Assembly (NCBI GenBank): GCA_003117195.1
Contig: BDSI01000124.1
Location: 303,753 to 367,752, forward strand
Reading direction: 5' to 3'
From: Eudorina sp. 2006-703-Eu-15
Taxonomy: Eukaryota; Chlorophyta; Chlorophyceae; Chlamydomonadales; Volvocaceae
Length of the DNA: 64,000 nt
Of the stretch, positions 42,774-53,225 are shown piece by piece. Position numbers and translations under genes: made by a program. Every line of letters begins with the position of its first letter. The stretch's first letter is position 1. The notes under the pieces are model-generated. The model had not been told where the DNA came from. It ran no database searches and saw nothing but the letters and a program-made list of their open reading frames with translations.

Positions 42774-44224
42774 GATGTGTCGGATTAGTTGGCGGCGGTC
42801 TGGGGCGCAGGGGCAAGGCCAAGGGGCAGGACCAAGGCGCAGGGTGACCCGCACCAATGCGGGCGGCCCAGTTGTGTGGTTGCGGGAGGGTCACGGGCTT
42901 TCTCATTGGTGAGAGCGACGGATCGCGGACGAGCGGCGGCGCGCCAGCGCGAGGCGCGCTCTGCAATGTTGATAGGCCACGGCATGTGTGGGTTCATCGT
43001 TACATGTCTGACCGGGCCTGACGCTGGCCAAGGGCTGCTGCGCAAGGCGCTCCTCGGATCCACCCATAGAACACAAGCGTTAGACGAGTGTAGTAGCTTT
43101 TGTTGTGGTTTGGGGACTGGGTTCACCGATTGACGGTGGGTTAAGGGCGGAGATGAAAGCGGGTGCATGTGGGTGTGGAAACAGGTGAGTGCTCAGTGTG
43201 GGCAGGTAGGCAACATGCCGGCAAGGTGCACTGACCCGTTCCTTCGAAACGCTTAGAAAGGCTGAATAATTTGGTCTGAGCAGGCAGCGTTTATGTGTTG
43301 AGATGCGTGATGCATTTCCAGGGCATTTAGGGCAGAAAATGCCCTGGAAACGCATTTGCATTATCGCAGCAGTTGTGCCGCTCAGGGCAGGTTTGCAATT
43401 TGTGCAGGCGGTCGAATGCACGCGTTGTCGTACGCGCAGAGCGCAGATGTGCAAATGCGACGTGGAATGGGTAGGCGGGCCCCATGCGCAGCGCGGGGGT
43501 GAGCGGTGAGGGCGACAGGAGAGTCCCTGGCCGTCCCTCGGGTGCAGGTTTGTTGGCTGCTGCAGGGAGTGGCGGCCCGGGCGGTACGCTGGGCCGCATC
43601 CTTTTAATGTGTTCGTGCAGCTTCGCACGACCCTGGGAGTGGGTGCCCGTACGAGCGTAGTCGTGTCCCGTACGGCCAGAGGCGTGCGATCACCACTGTA
43701 TTCAGATTTGTAAAACTTCAATCGAACGTCAATCGCATCAAGCGGAGTCACGCAAGGTATCGCCTAACTTTAAGATCATCAAGCAGAAAGCCATGAAATG
43801 CACGATAAAAAAATCCCTCCGACGGCCGGCCGAGGTGGCGAAAATAATACATGGTACCAGGGGCTGTATGGGTAGCGTGCTAGCGTCGATTTCGCCCCAA
43901 TTTCAAACGCGCACAAAGCACAAACTTACATGCTTACAAAAACTGTTCTTTCACATGGAAACAATGTTTTCGCCTTAAAGTTCGTAAACATAAAACTTCC
44001 ACCTATGCTTGCAACAAAGAATTTATCAAGTAATTGGCCAAGATAGTTATCGGGCCTCATCAAATTTCGAGAGCGGCATGATGCTTGTCCGTACAACGAC
44101 GCTGAATTTTTACGTACCTGCGCCGAAATTCCGTAAGGAAGCAACTCATGATTTCCCTTAGCCGATTACCTTCAAGTTATGTTAAATCAAACAAGTTTAT
44201 TGGCACAGCTTACTATCTCGCGCG
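42774..44224. repeat. Duplicated 3' flank (first copy) and spacer
   Basis: Parts of 42774-43520 recur in order at 46218-47010 beyond the intact ankyrin-like gene. Examples are the blocks with GGTGACCCGCACCAATGCGG and TGTGCCGCTCAGGGCAGGTT. Last exon and 3' flank were therefore duplicated together. A hairpin (arms 43315-43328 and 43337-43350) is present. The remainder to 44224 shows no gene. Confidence 0.7.
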
Positions 44225-44296
44225 TTGATTATACTTGCACAGCGGTGGGGTAGCGGCGTGGACTCAAGGCGTTCGCAACAATCCCAGCAGCCGAAA

Positions 44297-46217
44297 ATGT
44301 CTCGGAGCGACTCATGCCTCTTGATATCGGCAGAGCTATGGCGGCTAATCGCGAAGGAACTGGAGCCCAACGAGGTCGCCTGCACGCTCCGCCTGCTCAA
44401 CAGGGACCTGGCAGGCATTTTCAAGGACTGCACTGATGTTCGGCTGTCGCAGCCGGTACCCCACCATGCGTTCGTGCACCGTTGGGGAACTGAACGGGCG
44501 ATGGACCACCTCGCGCGGACGAAGCGGCTCCAGCTGCTCATCCTCACAGCTCGCAGCGGATGCCTCGATAATCTCAAAGTCGCCGTCTCCATGGCCAGCT
44601 GCCAACGGACCGGTGACATCCTTAAGGCCGCTGCCGCTGCGGGTCATCTGCCGATCTGCGTGTGGCTTCACGACTCGGGCACAGCGGAGGCCCATGAACT
44701 GGTCAAAGCGGCCGCTGGTGCGGGGCACGGCGAGGTTGTGCGCTGGTGCCTCAGTGTCGCGGACGTCGCTGACCCGGCGGTCTGGAACTTGGCGGCATTA
44801 GCAATCGACGCTGCAGCCGGCAGTGGCCACTTTCTCCTCTGCGAAGAGCTGCTTGCGGCTGGCTTTGGGGACCGCTTTTCTGCAGCAGAGGCAGCCGCAA
44901 AGGCCGGAAATGGGGAGCTGGCCGAGCGGCTGGTGTCTGGAGTCAAGGGCACAATTGATGAGGAGGAAGCGTTGCTGTCGGAAGTAGCTTACGGCTGCCC
45001 ACTCCCCGTGCTGCAGCAATTCTTCGAGTCGCGTCTTGCGAATTTCAGTGAGGAGGAAGTGGATGAGATCCGAGGCGACAAAAGCTTGATGATCCAGCTG
45101 AGGGCCGTGAACAGCCCGACACCGGACTGGCGGGCCAAGTTGGACTGGCTGGAGTCGGAGGCCGGCGTCGGCTGGTTCGACGAGAACGAAGACATCGAGC
45201 TGGGCTCTAGGGTCTGCATCGAGTTCTGCAAGCACCCAGACGTCGAGGACCGCATCGAGGCTATAAAAGGCAATCTGGGAATAAACCAAATCGTGGAAGC
45301 GGCCGCCCGCGTGGGTAACGTATCAGTGCTCGAGATGGCGAGCAGCTGTGGCTGGCTCGAATCCCCCGACGAGGGTCTGCTGCTGGCCGCTGCCGAGCGG
45401 GGTGACGTGGCCATGTTCAAGGTGCTGTTGGACGCGGACTGGCCCATCGACAGCCGCGTGGTCCCCGCCGCGGCAGAGCACGGACAGCTGGGCTTCCTGA
45501 AGTGGATGTCGAGCCCCGAGGCGGAGCCGGAGGCCAGGGAGGCTTTCAGGGAGGCGCGGCAGGAGGGTCTGAATCTGGTACGGGATGCTGTCCTGTCGGG
45601 CAACTTGGAGCTGGTGGAGTGGCTGCGGGCGCGGGGCTTTCCGTGCGAGGGCAGCGCCTTCGCAGCAGCCGTGGAGACGGGCGATGTACCCCTGATGGAG
45701 CGGCTTGCGTCGTGGGGCTGCCCGATGGGGGTGAGTTGTGAAGACCTGCTTGCTGTGGCTGCGGGGGCCTGGATGGCGACTTCGTGCGTCACTTGGCATG
45801 CTCAAATATGCTCGTGCCTCCTGGGCTTGTAAGTAGCATGCTTTTGTGAGTTTATGATTCTTCATCAAACCCAGCACTAACGAGGTATTCGCGCCCACGC
45901 GGTCTTGTCTGCCACTTCCGTACGGCACGTGGTAGGCCCTCGGTTCGGAGCACGAGCTCTACGCGGTTGCCGGCAAGGCCGGTGACTTCGTGGTTCTCCG
46001 CGCGCTGCGGCGACTGGGCTGTCCCTGGGACCCGACCGGCGCCACCTTCACGCACGCAGTCTACAGGGGGTGCGGCCTGGAGGTGCTGAAGTGGATGCTG
46101 GCGGAGGGCTGCTCGGTGGACTGGAAGGCGGCCTGGGACGCGCTCAAAGATTGCCAGGCTCCCTCCGACGTTATAGACTGGGTCAAGAGTAACGCGCCGT
46201 CGGGTGTGTACGAGTAG
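44297..46217 (+). CDS. F-box-like / ankyrin-like repeat protein (expanded algal family)
   Basis: Two exons, 44297-45730 and 45957-46217, join in phase 0 (donor GTGAGT, acceptor ACGAG) to 564 residues. The frame is open further upstream to an ATG at 44225. The N-terminus resembles an F-box-like segment (SAELWRLIAKELEPNEVACTL), which in this family precedes degenerate ankyrin-type repeats. Repeats are visible as alternating helices with AAAAGHL, AAAGAGHGEVVRWCL, AAERGDVAMFKVLL, AAEHGQLGFLKWM, AVETGDVPLMERLASWGCP and, in exon 2, AVAGKAGDFVVLRALRRLGC. Such proteins usually mediate protein contacts, and with an F-box could recruit targets for ubiquitination. The target is unknown. The F-box assignment is weak and the repeat assignment is good. 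A partial duplicate of exon 2 lies about 3.4 kb upstream. Confidence 0.8.
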
Positions 46218-49110
46218 AGGGAAGAGGTCCGGGGCGAATGGACAATGCATGCAGGGGCAGGGCCAAGGGCGGGGTGACCCGCACCAATGCGGGAGGCTCA
46301 CTTCAGTGGGTGCGGGAGGGTCAGGGGCGGTCTCATGAGGATTGCGGACGAGGCAAGGCGTGCATATGTGGTGCACTCCCAGGGCTCGCTATGGTTCGGA
46401 TCAATCCAACATAGTTGCATATCTACAAGGCGTTGCTGCGAACTCGGGGGTTCATCGTGGGGATCGGGTAATAAGTGAGTTGCTCATAGTTGCTGACGTG
46501 TTGGAGGCAGGGTGGTAACATGGGTGCACGCGGATTTGCGGAGGCGCGGATCCTTGCGTCGCTGCGAGCTGCCTGGATGTCAGTGAGCCTGGATGTCAGG
46601 GAGGGCACGTGGCGGCAATGTGCGAGGCGGTGTCGGCAGCCGGCCTCTTGCGGAATGGTATAGCGGAATGGCCGACTGGATAGACTGCTAAAGCTTACGG
46701 CCCAATGCATGGAGTGCGACGCTTGCCGCTGACGATGCGGACGGGTTGATTGCTAGTGTCGCTAGTGTCTGGGCACGGCCGGTAATACCCAAGTCGTGTG
46801 GACGGCAAAGACGGGACCAGCCCTGGACATGATCATTTCCTTTGGAGCACTAATATTTCCTTTGGTCCGTGGTTGTGTGCCGCTCAGGGCAGGTTTGTTA
46901 ATTGGTAGGCGGTCGAATGCATGTGTTGTCGTACGCGCAGACGTGCGAATGTGATGTGGTACCGAGTGGGCAGGCGGGCCCCATGCGCAGCGCACCGCGG
47001 GGTTGAGCGGTGAGGGCGAGAGGAGGGCCTTTGACCGGCTGCTGGCTTGGATGTGAGCATGTGCGGAGGCAGAGGTAGCGCCGCAGGTCTGTTTCTGGGG
47101 GTACGACGATTGGGCCCCCCGGTGGCCATTGTATATCAAGGTATGAGGATACACGGAGGCCATCCGGACTATGCCATCATCAAAGCGGTCATGCCCTTGG
47201 GGTTTACTCTTTGGGCGCACCGTGTGTCGCCCTGGTGTGGCTCCCAAGTTCCGGTGCTCCTTGCGGAAACCAAACGGACGGAGGTGCCGTTTGGGTGGGC
47301 GACAGTTGCGGTGTGGGGGTAGGTACCTTGCTGTCTGCCATTCATTCAGTTGCAGTGAATGGCTGGCGCCGCCGAAGGGTACTGTTCGAACAGACAGTGT
47401 GTGCCACTGAAGTGCATGCTGTCCGGGTGCTGTGTTTCTTAAGCAGGCAGAGTAGGAGTGCGTCCGGGTGCTGTGTGTAGTCTATGTAACGTGGGACATC
47501 CTGACGTACGACCGTTGGGTGGAGTCGGATCTTACCGAACGTACGGCAGCGAACATGACAGCGAAGGCGTCAGACAGCAGCAGATTGCTCGTCTAGGTTT
47601 TACAACCTTAAAACTACCGGCAGGGGCCGCCGCTCCACCGGCCGAACGCAAAGCATACCTGTTTCCTCTGTCCGCTGCGCCGCAAACGGAAACCATTACT
47701 TGTTCGAACAAGAAGGGACGCGTTGGGAAGCGCCCATCAAACCCTCTTTCGGCGAAGCGTCGTCTGTAGCCTTGTACGTGGCCGTACTTGGCCGTACGTG
47801 GCTGTACCGTGCGTAGCCACCGCCGCAACGCTTCCCTCGGTACATGGCTGGTAGGTAGTTTTGCTTGTAAGCATTGCCGACAGATAGAACCCGCGTTCAT
47901 GGAAGACCCAGCAATAAATGGCTTGCCTTGGATCACGGACCGGTACGTTAGACGACTCGCGAGCTCGCTTACCTGATAGCCAAGGCAACGGTCTACTGCG
48001 CGCCGGGATAAGAGGTCTGTTGTCATAAATTTCGCTGATAGGGGCGCCTCTGTGACAACTCCCCCTGAGTAGTCTCCATCCTTGGGGTCGGCCAGTTCGG
48101 GGTGGTTCCCAGCTACCTAGCGATGCAGACCTAACGCTGGCTAGGTGTCCCGTCTGGGCACCACTGCCAAGGGGCGAAGGCGACACACTCGGGTAAGGTG
48201 CACCGCACGGTGTAAACCCGAATACACCCTAACGTGATGCTTCACATCACTAATACGCTTTAACGTACGTCCTACACCCAGGTACACCCCGAATACAGTA
48301 CGTGAGCCCTAACACGTGTGCGCGTACATATGTGGTGTGCGATGTTAGCGTTTGCTTACTGCCCCGGGATACTCCATTCAGCTTCATACAACCGACAAAA
48401 CGCCAAACCTTGCTCAATCCATGCGCAATCGGTGTGGGGGAAACCCGGGTGCGCCCTGGGGCACTTGGTGCTCAGCCCCCGCGGTGGAAGTATCGCTTGC
48501 GGATGACGCCGTCCAGCCCTTTGAGCTGATGTTAAAAGATGTTGAATCTTTGACAATGGCGAAATATATTTACACATACGGGTACTCACACACAAATCAG
48601 GATCACACCGGAAATTCCGAAATAGCAAGCACTTCACACCCTTCTATTGTCAAAAAATCAAAAGCGTCTTCAGCAAAACATGAATTTAAATTTGAATGAT
48701 TTCTTCCAGCCGACCCGATGATGATCTTTTATTTGGTAACCTGGTATCGGGTCGATCAGTCAAGCTGACCTGGTGCGGTAAATGAATGACTGCGAACTAG
48801 GTATTACATTACAATTCAGTATTTCGTATTTCATCCAATGGTAACGCATCCGTGATTGACACTTAATTCATGCCAGGTAAGGCCATAATCAAAACCTCGA
48901 CCGTAGTCTGACTGACAAGGACCCTACAGGGCCCTACCACTTCATGAATATGCAGATATGGATTTTTTGCTTATCTGAAGCGTTAGCAAACGGTGCAGGC
49001 TTTGTAACATCAAGATAACGCCATCACATCCTTTGTGCACGCCTAGCCTCAATTAGTGTGATCCATGTAGATGGAAAATGTAACCACGTGCGTAGGCGTC
49101 TGGACACGGC
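46218..49110. other. Spacer with second copy of the duplicated flank; no gene recognised
   Basis: The first 800 bp are the second copy of the flank duplicated at 42774-43520. From about 47060 onward the sequence is unlike either neighbour. Open frames around 47532-48186 (-) and 48352-48699 (+) have no motif I recognise. The stretch near 48050 (TGTGACAACTCCCCCT) resembles the start of some LTRs, but no partner repeat or coding domain supports that. Confidence 0.45.
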
Positions 49111-49208
49111 TCCTGCAGGCCCAGCCTCAGGCCTGGATACCGCACGGAGGCCGAAAGGCCAATCATACAACGAACAACGAACCAAACTGATGCTTGTCGC
49201 GATTTAAG
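49111..49208 (+). promoter_or_regulatory. Promoter block of array copy 1
   Basis: TCCTGCAGGCCCAGCCTCAG followed by a GAAAGGCCAATCATACAACG-like segment is conserved upstream of all four array genes. An ATTTAAG element at 49202-49208 sits where the other copies have a TATA box. It lies about 175 bp before the start codon. Confidence 0.55.
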
Positions 49209-49382
49209 CTGCGAGCCGACGATATGTGTGCATTTGAGGTAACAGCAATAAAAGAGTATATTTCGTGTCCGTGGCTGCCGCAACTTGCAGGGTTTGCGCA
49301 CCTAATAAGGTGCCGACCGCCGACCAACGCCGACCAGTTCATTCATCCAGCATCGTAACCTGTTATATCTTCGTACTTTAGC

Positions 49383-51797
49383 ATGCGGTCATCCATCGCA
49401 ATTTTCCTGCTTGCGGGAATGATCGGCGCCGCGCTTGGTGGTGAGTTTACCGTTCGCTGCGCCGTGCTCCCGTGCACACCGTTCGGTCGTATGCAGTACA
49501 TTAATATTCCTCCATATTCCTCCATTCATCTCGAGCTGCAATCGTGCAGTAAAATAAAGATAAAACTCCCTTCCTCATATTAAATATTCCGCGCTGTTCA
49601 GAGCATCGGGCATTTCTCGACCGACTAGGCAGCCTGGCAACTACCTTACCCTAATCGCTGCATAAGTTAACTTAATGTGCTTTCAAAAAAGATAATATCT
49701 ATAAATACTCCACATCGCTGCGAATAATGGTATTTACCCTGGCGATTCCCGGGTGGAGTTTGGATATGCAACGATATGTAATATTTCATAAACGCCTCAT
49801 GCTGCCGCCGCCACCTGCCTTTCATCGCAGCACCCGCCGCAGCACCCAAGCCGCCCCCGCCCGCCACAGCTCCCAGGCCGCCCTCGCCGGCGCCCTCCCC
49901 CCCTCCGGCCACTGCCTTCCGCCTCATCTCGATCACCAAGTGGAACGCCAGCGCGGACATCGCCAACCTGCAGGCAAGAGGGATGCACAGGTTATATGAT
50001 GGCACCACCGGGGTGAAGCATCTGAATGACAACTCCCAACTGTTTGGAATTATCAGGGGTCATGGCATGACGTCCACACGCAACGCGTTGTATGGCGCTC
50101 TTGTACGGCATGGAGGCCGTCTTCGAAATCCTCGCTCGTCCTGCTCTAAAGGTTTGCTGGTATCTTGTCCTTTGTCCACCCGCCCCCATTACTGATGATA
50201 TGTAGGCTATTGAGACCAACGTGTCCAGGGCTTGCAGCGCATTCTTTGTGGCCGGGATCACCGGGAGCAGCACCCAGCGTGTGGCTGACCCCCTGTACGG
50301 CAGCCACATCAAGGTGCGAAGCTCGCGGCGTCGTCCCTGACTCGTTCCCCAGCGAGCGCGCCATCTGCATCTTCTTAAATGCGTGCGACGGGTGTTGCGG
50401 CCGGTATCGGTGTGTAATCGATGTCCGCTCGATCGTCGTATGAGTCCGCGGCTGCAGCTATCCACACCCCCTGGCATCCCGCCTGCAGCATCCCTTCCTT
50501 TCGCATCGATGTTCACCGCCGGCCCGCCACTGGCATCTGCGCTTCGCACGCAGGTGTACGACTTCCCCACGTTGGTTGCCTACACCAACTACAGCACCTG
50601 CGTGGCGCAGCAGCCTGGTCGCCTGGTGTCACAGGCCTTTGAGATCTGGAAGGTGCGTAGCGCACGGCATGAGTGGAAGTGACTGAGATGTGCACGTGTC
50701 TGTGGTTGTGAAAGCAACCAGATGCTCGTGGTCGGGTTCGTTGGGCTCGTACAGTGGGTCCATACGAGGTTACGGGGGGTTACGCATGTAGAGCGCGCAG
50801 GCCTAGCTGCTGCTGCCGGTCGTTCAGCAACTGCCGAGTGCGGGGCCCGCATGTCAGGGGCGCTGCTGCTGGGTGTGGTTGTCTGGGATCGCCTCGCTCA
50901 ATCGGGCAGCCGGGATGTTTCCCGGCCCTTCCCTACCCGGGCACATGTTTTATCCTCTCTCTTGCGCGCCGCACATTGCTCCGCGTGCTGCGTCCCTGCC
51001 CGCGCAGAACCGCGTGATCTACCCGTTCTTCGAGAGCGTCAGCAGTGCCACTGCGGGTAAGCACGCATGCCCATGGCATTTCGCAAAGGCTGACTTCTTG
51101 TTATCGGCCGATGTTTGAACATGAGGGGGCATGCATTCCAGGCGTCACACATCATTCACTGCTCCCTGCTGCTGCCTGTGGTTCACCCTGGTGGTACCGC
51201 ACACCCGGATGGACGCACGCAGGTTCCTTCTGGGCTGTCACCATCGCCAACACCACCAACGCCACTTCGCTGCGCACCGCCTTCACCGGCCTGACCACCG
51301 AGATCTCGGGCCTGCTGTCCAGCGTGCGCCAGGTGCGTGTGTGATTCGTACGGCAGCAGCGCACGTGTATGTACCTACGCATAACCGGCGACCGGCTCCG
51401 ACCCTGTCTGCTGGTCACCCGACACGACCATGGCTGGTAGACACAGCCCCTGATAGGATCGTGCCCGAGTCCTGGTCCACCATGCGCCCAAAAAACAGTA
51501 CGTACTTGGTGCTCTATCTCTCCACCTGCCTTGCGGCTGCTGTAGTTGACGAAGCCCTCTATCTGAACGCTCTTCACATACACGCAGGTGGCTTCCAACG
51601 TGCCCGGCGCCGTGGCCCTGCCCCTGGACGTGGCCCACGCGGTGTCTTTCCTCAAGGCCCAGGGCGGCACCGCCTTCCTGGGCTACCTGAACGACCCGCC
51701 CACCGAGGGCCTCCCCACGCTGGACACGCAGGCCACCATCAAGAGCCTCAGCACCGTCACACGCCGCATCCTGTTCACGCCCGTGCGCATCAAGTAG
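49383..51797 (+). CDS. Secreted proline-rich protein of unknown family, array copy 1
   Basis: Exons 49383-49440, 49831-49973, 50116-50151 (5' end uncertain), 50206-50313, 50554-50652, 51008-51056, 51223-51332 and 51588-51797 give about 270 residues. Order: signal peptide (1-19, ending AALG), a Pro/Ala-rich stretch (20-48, like algal hydroxyproline-rich wall proteins), then a globular domain of about 220 residues with VSRACSAFFVAGITGS, VYDFPTLVAYTNYSTCVAQQ, NRVIYPFFESV, SFWAVTIANTTNATSL and AVSFLKAQGGTAFLGYLNDP. Five N-glycosylation sequons (N58, N84, N127, N174, N177) and only two cysteines (C89, C131) fit an extracellular glycoprotein with one possible disulfide. I do not recognise the domain, and it lacks the pherophorin cysteine pattern. 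The donor after codon 67 appears to be GC (CAG|GCAAGA), although a GT site 17 nt on is possible. This is the most diverged copy and has an intact frame. Confidence 0.75.
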
Positions 51798-52937
51798 ATT
51801 GACTCACTGGCTTGGCTTGGCTGGGCTGGGCGCCGTCGGGCATCGGGCATCAGGCTGTAGATAATGTTTGGACGGGGCGGTAGCTTATAGCTGGGGTGCA
51901 TTCATCAGTGTACGCGGCGTGTATGTGATCGTGAATTGCAATGTGTTGGACGACGACGTCTGAAGGAGAGCTCTGGGCTGCTGGGGGGCGCGCGATCGAG
52001 AGACCTGTCTGCTAGTAAGAGTGCTGTGTGAGTGCATGGACAGATAGCTGCATATGTGTGAAGCGCTCGATGTGGTACGAACTGGCTCGGATGCTGAATG
52101 GTGGCGACCTACATTCTCATCGGGCATGTGGGTGGCTGAAAGAGGCCATCGTATGTGCCTTTGTGCAGGTAGAGCGGTGTGGCCCGGCAAGTGGCTACGG
52201 CCGCGCTGCTCACTGCCCCCGCTAGGGGCCCACGATAGGGGGTTTGTCCGGCGGCATGGTACGCGTGCTGCGACGTTGTCTAATTGCGCGCAGCGGGTCC
52301 AGCTGTGCGTGGGTCGTACCACGATGGTGCGAGAGACTCGAAATGTCGCACGTTCTGTAACACTTCCTTTGATTTGTGTCGATGTCTTCGAGCCGGTCAA
52401 GTTCACCTCTCGTGCGAAGATCACAATTGCTGCAGCACTATTATGGAGGTTTGAGCACCCGCAAGTACCCTGTGGGCCACGCAGTGGGCTTGGCAACACA
52501 CGTGCCATCTCGATAATGGGGATACAGCGGGAGGAGGGGTTAGATCTTGACAACAGGCCACAGTGGCTGGGTGTAGGAATGGTCAAGCCAAACACACGCC
52601 AGGACCAGCTAGCAGCGCACTGGGCTCTCCATCCCCCAAGGATGTATATGCCCGCATACATCTCAGCCGGCCTGGTCAGCAAACAGAGAATCACCGCGAT
52701 GGATGGGCCAGTTCGATATGCTGTACATACTTGTGGCGCACATAGAGGCACATCCGCCACGCGTCCGTCCCTAAAGAGGCCACCGGCGGATGCATGATGA
52801 GCGAGCGAGCACAAAAACGATCGATATACATGCAGTGCGTGCACTGCGTGCCGTACACGTCGAATGATGTCACACAAGTCACACTTTTGGCGTGCGAGTA
52901 GGATCGATGAGCTACCCGCGGCCAGGCATATGGACAT
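51798..52937. other. 3' flank of array copy 1
   Basis: Non-coding sequence conserved in every unit of the array. Short open frames are preserved only because the units are recent duplicates. It includes the presumed 3' untranslated region up to the TGTAA at 52356-52360. Confidence 0.6.
52356..52360 (+). terminator. TGTAA polyadenylation signal, array copy 1
   Basis: TGTAA about 560 nt past the stop codon. The same position is occupied by TGTAA in copies 2 and 3 but is lost in copy 4. Confidence 0.6.
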
Positions 52938-53036
52938 TCCTGCAGGCCCGGCCTGAGGCCTGTGATGTCGTACGCAGGCCGCAAGGCCCATCATACAACG
53001 AACAACCGCACCAACGGACGCCTGCAGCGATATAAG
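52938..53036 (+). promoter_or_regulatory. Promoter block with TATA box, array copy 2
   Basis: The conserved TCCTGCAGGCCCGGCCTGAG segment and CATCATACAACGAACAAC are followed by ATATAAG at 53030-53036. This predicts a transcription start near 53060 and a leader of about 165 nt. Confidence 0.6.
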
Positions 53037-53225
53037 CACTGATCGTGGCAGCTTTTACCAGAATTATATACTATCCAGTTGAGTTTGGGTGTTTGAGGCG
53101 ATTGCTGCGACTAATTTGACTTTGGTCTGCGCATCGCTGTCGGCGACATCCATTCCACACCGAGTGACCTTGTTATCTTTATATCCATTATTCAATTTAT
53201 ATACCAAGTGATTGAACATACGACA

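Noticed and set aside
47532..48186. Overlapping minus-strand frames of about 150 codons and a TGTGACAACTCCCCCT sequence resembling an LTR start
   Set aside because: No second LTR, primer-binding site or polymerase/integrase motif is visible, and the frames contain nothing recognisable.
51131..51802. A 223-codon plus-strand frame across the last introns and exon of array copy 1 (similar 142-codon frames in copies 2 and 3)
   Set aside because: It reads the last exon in a shifted frame and continues through introns with clear donor and acceptor sites. The conserved frame is the other one.
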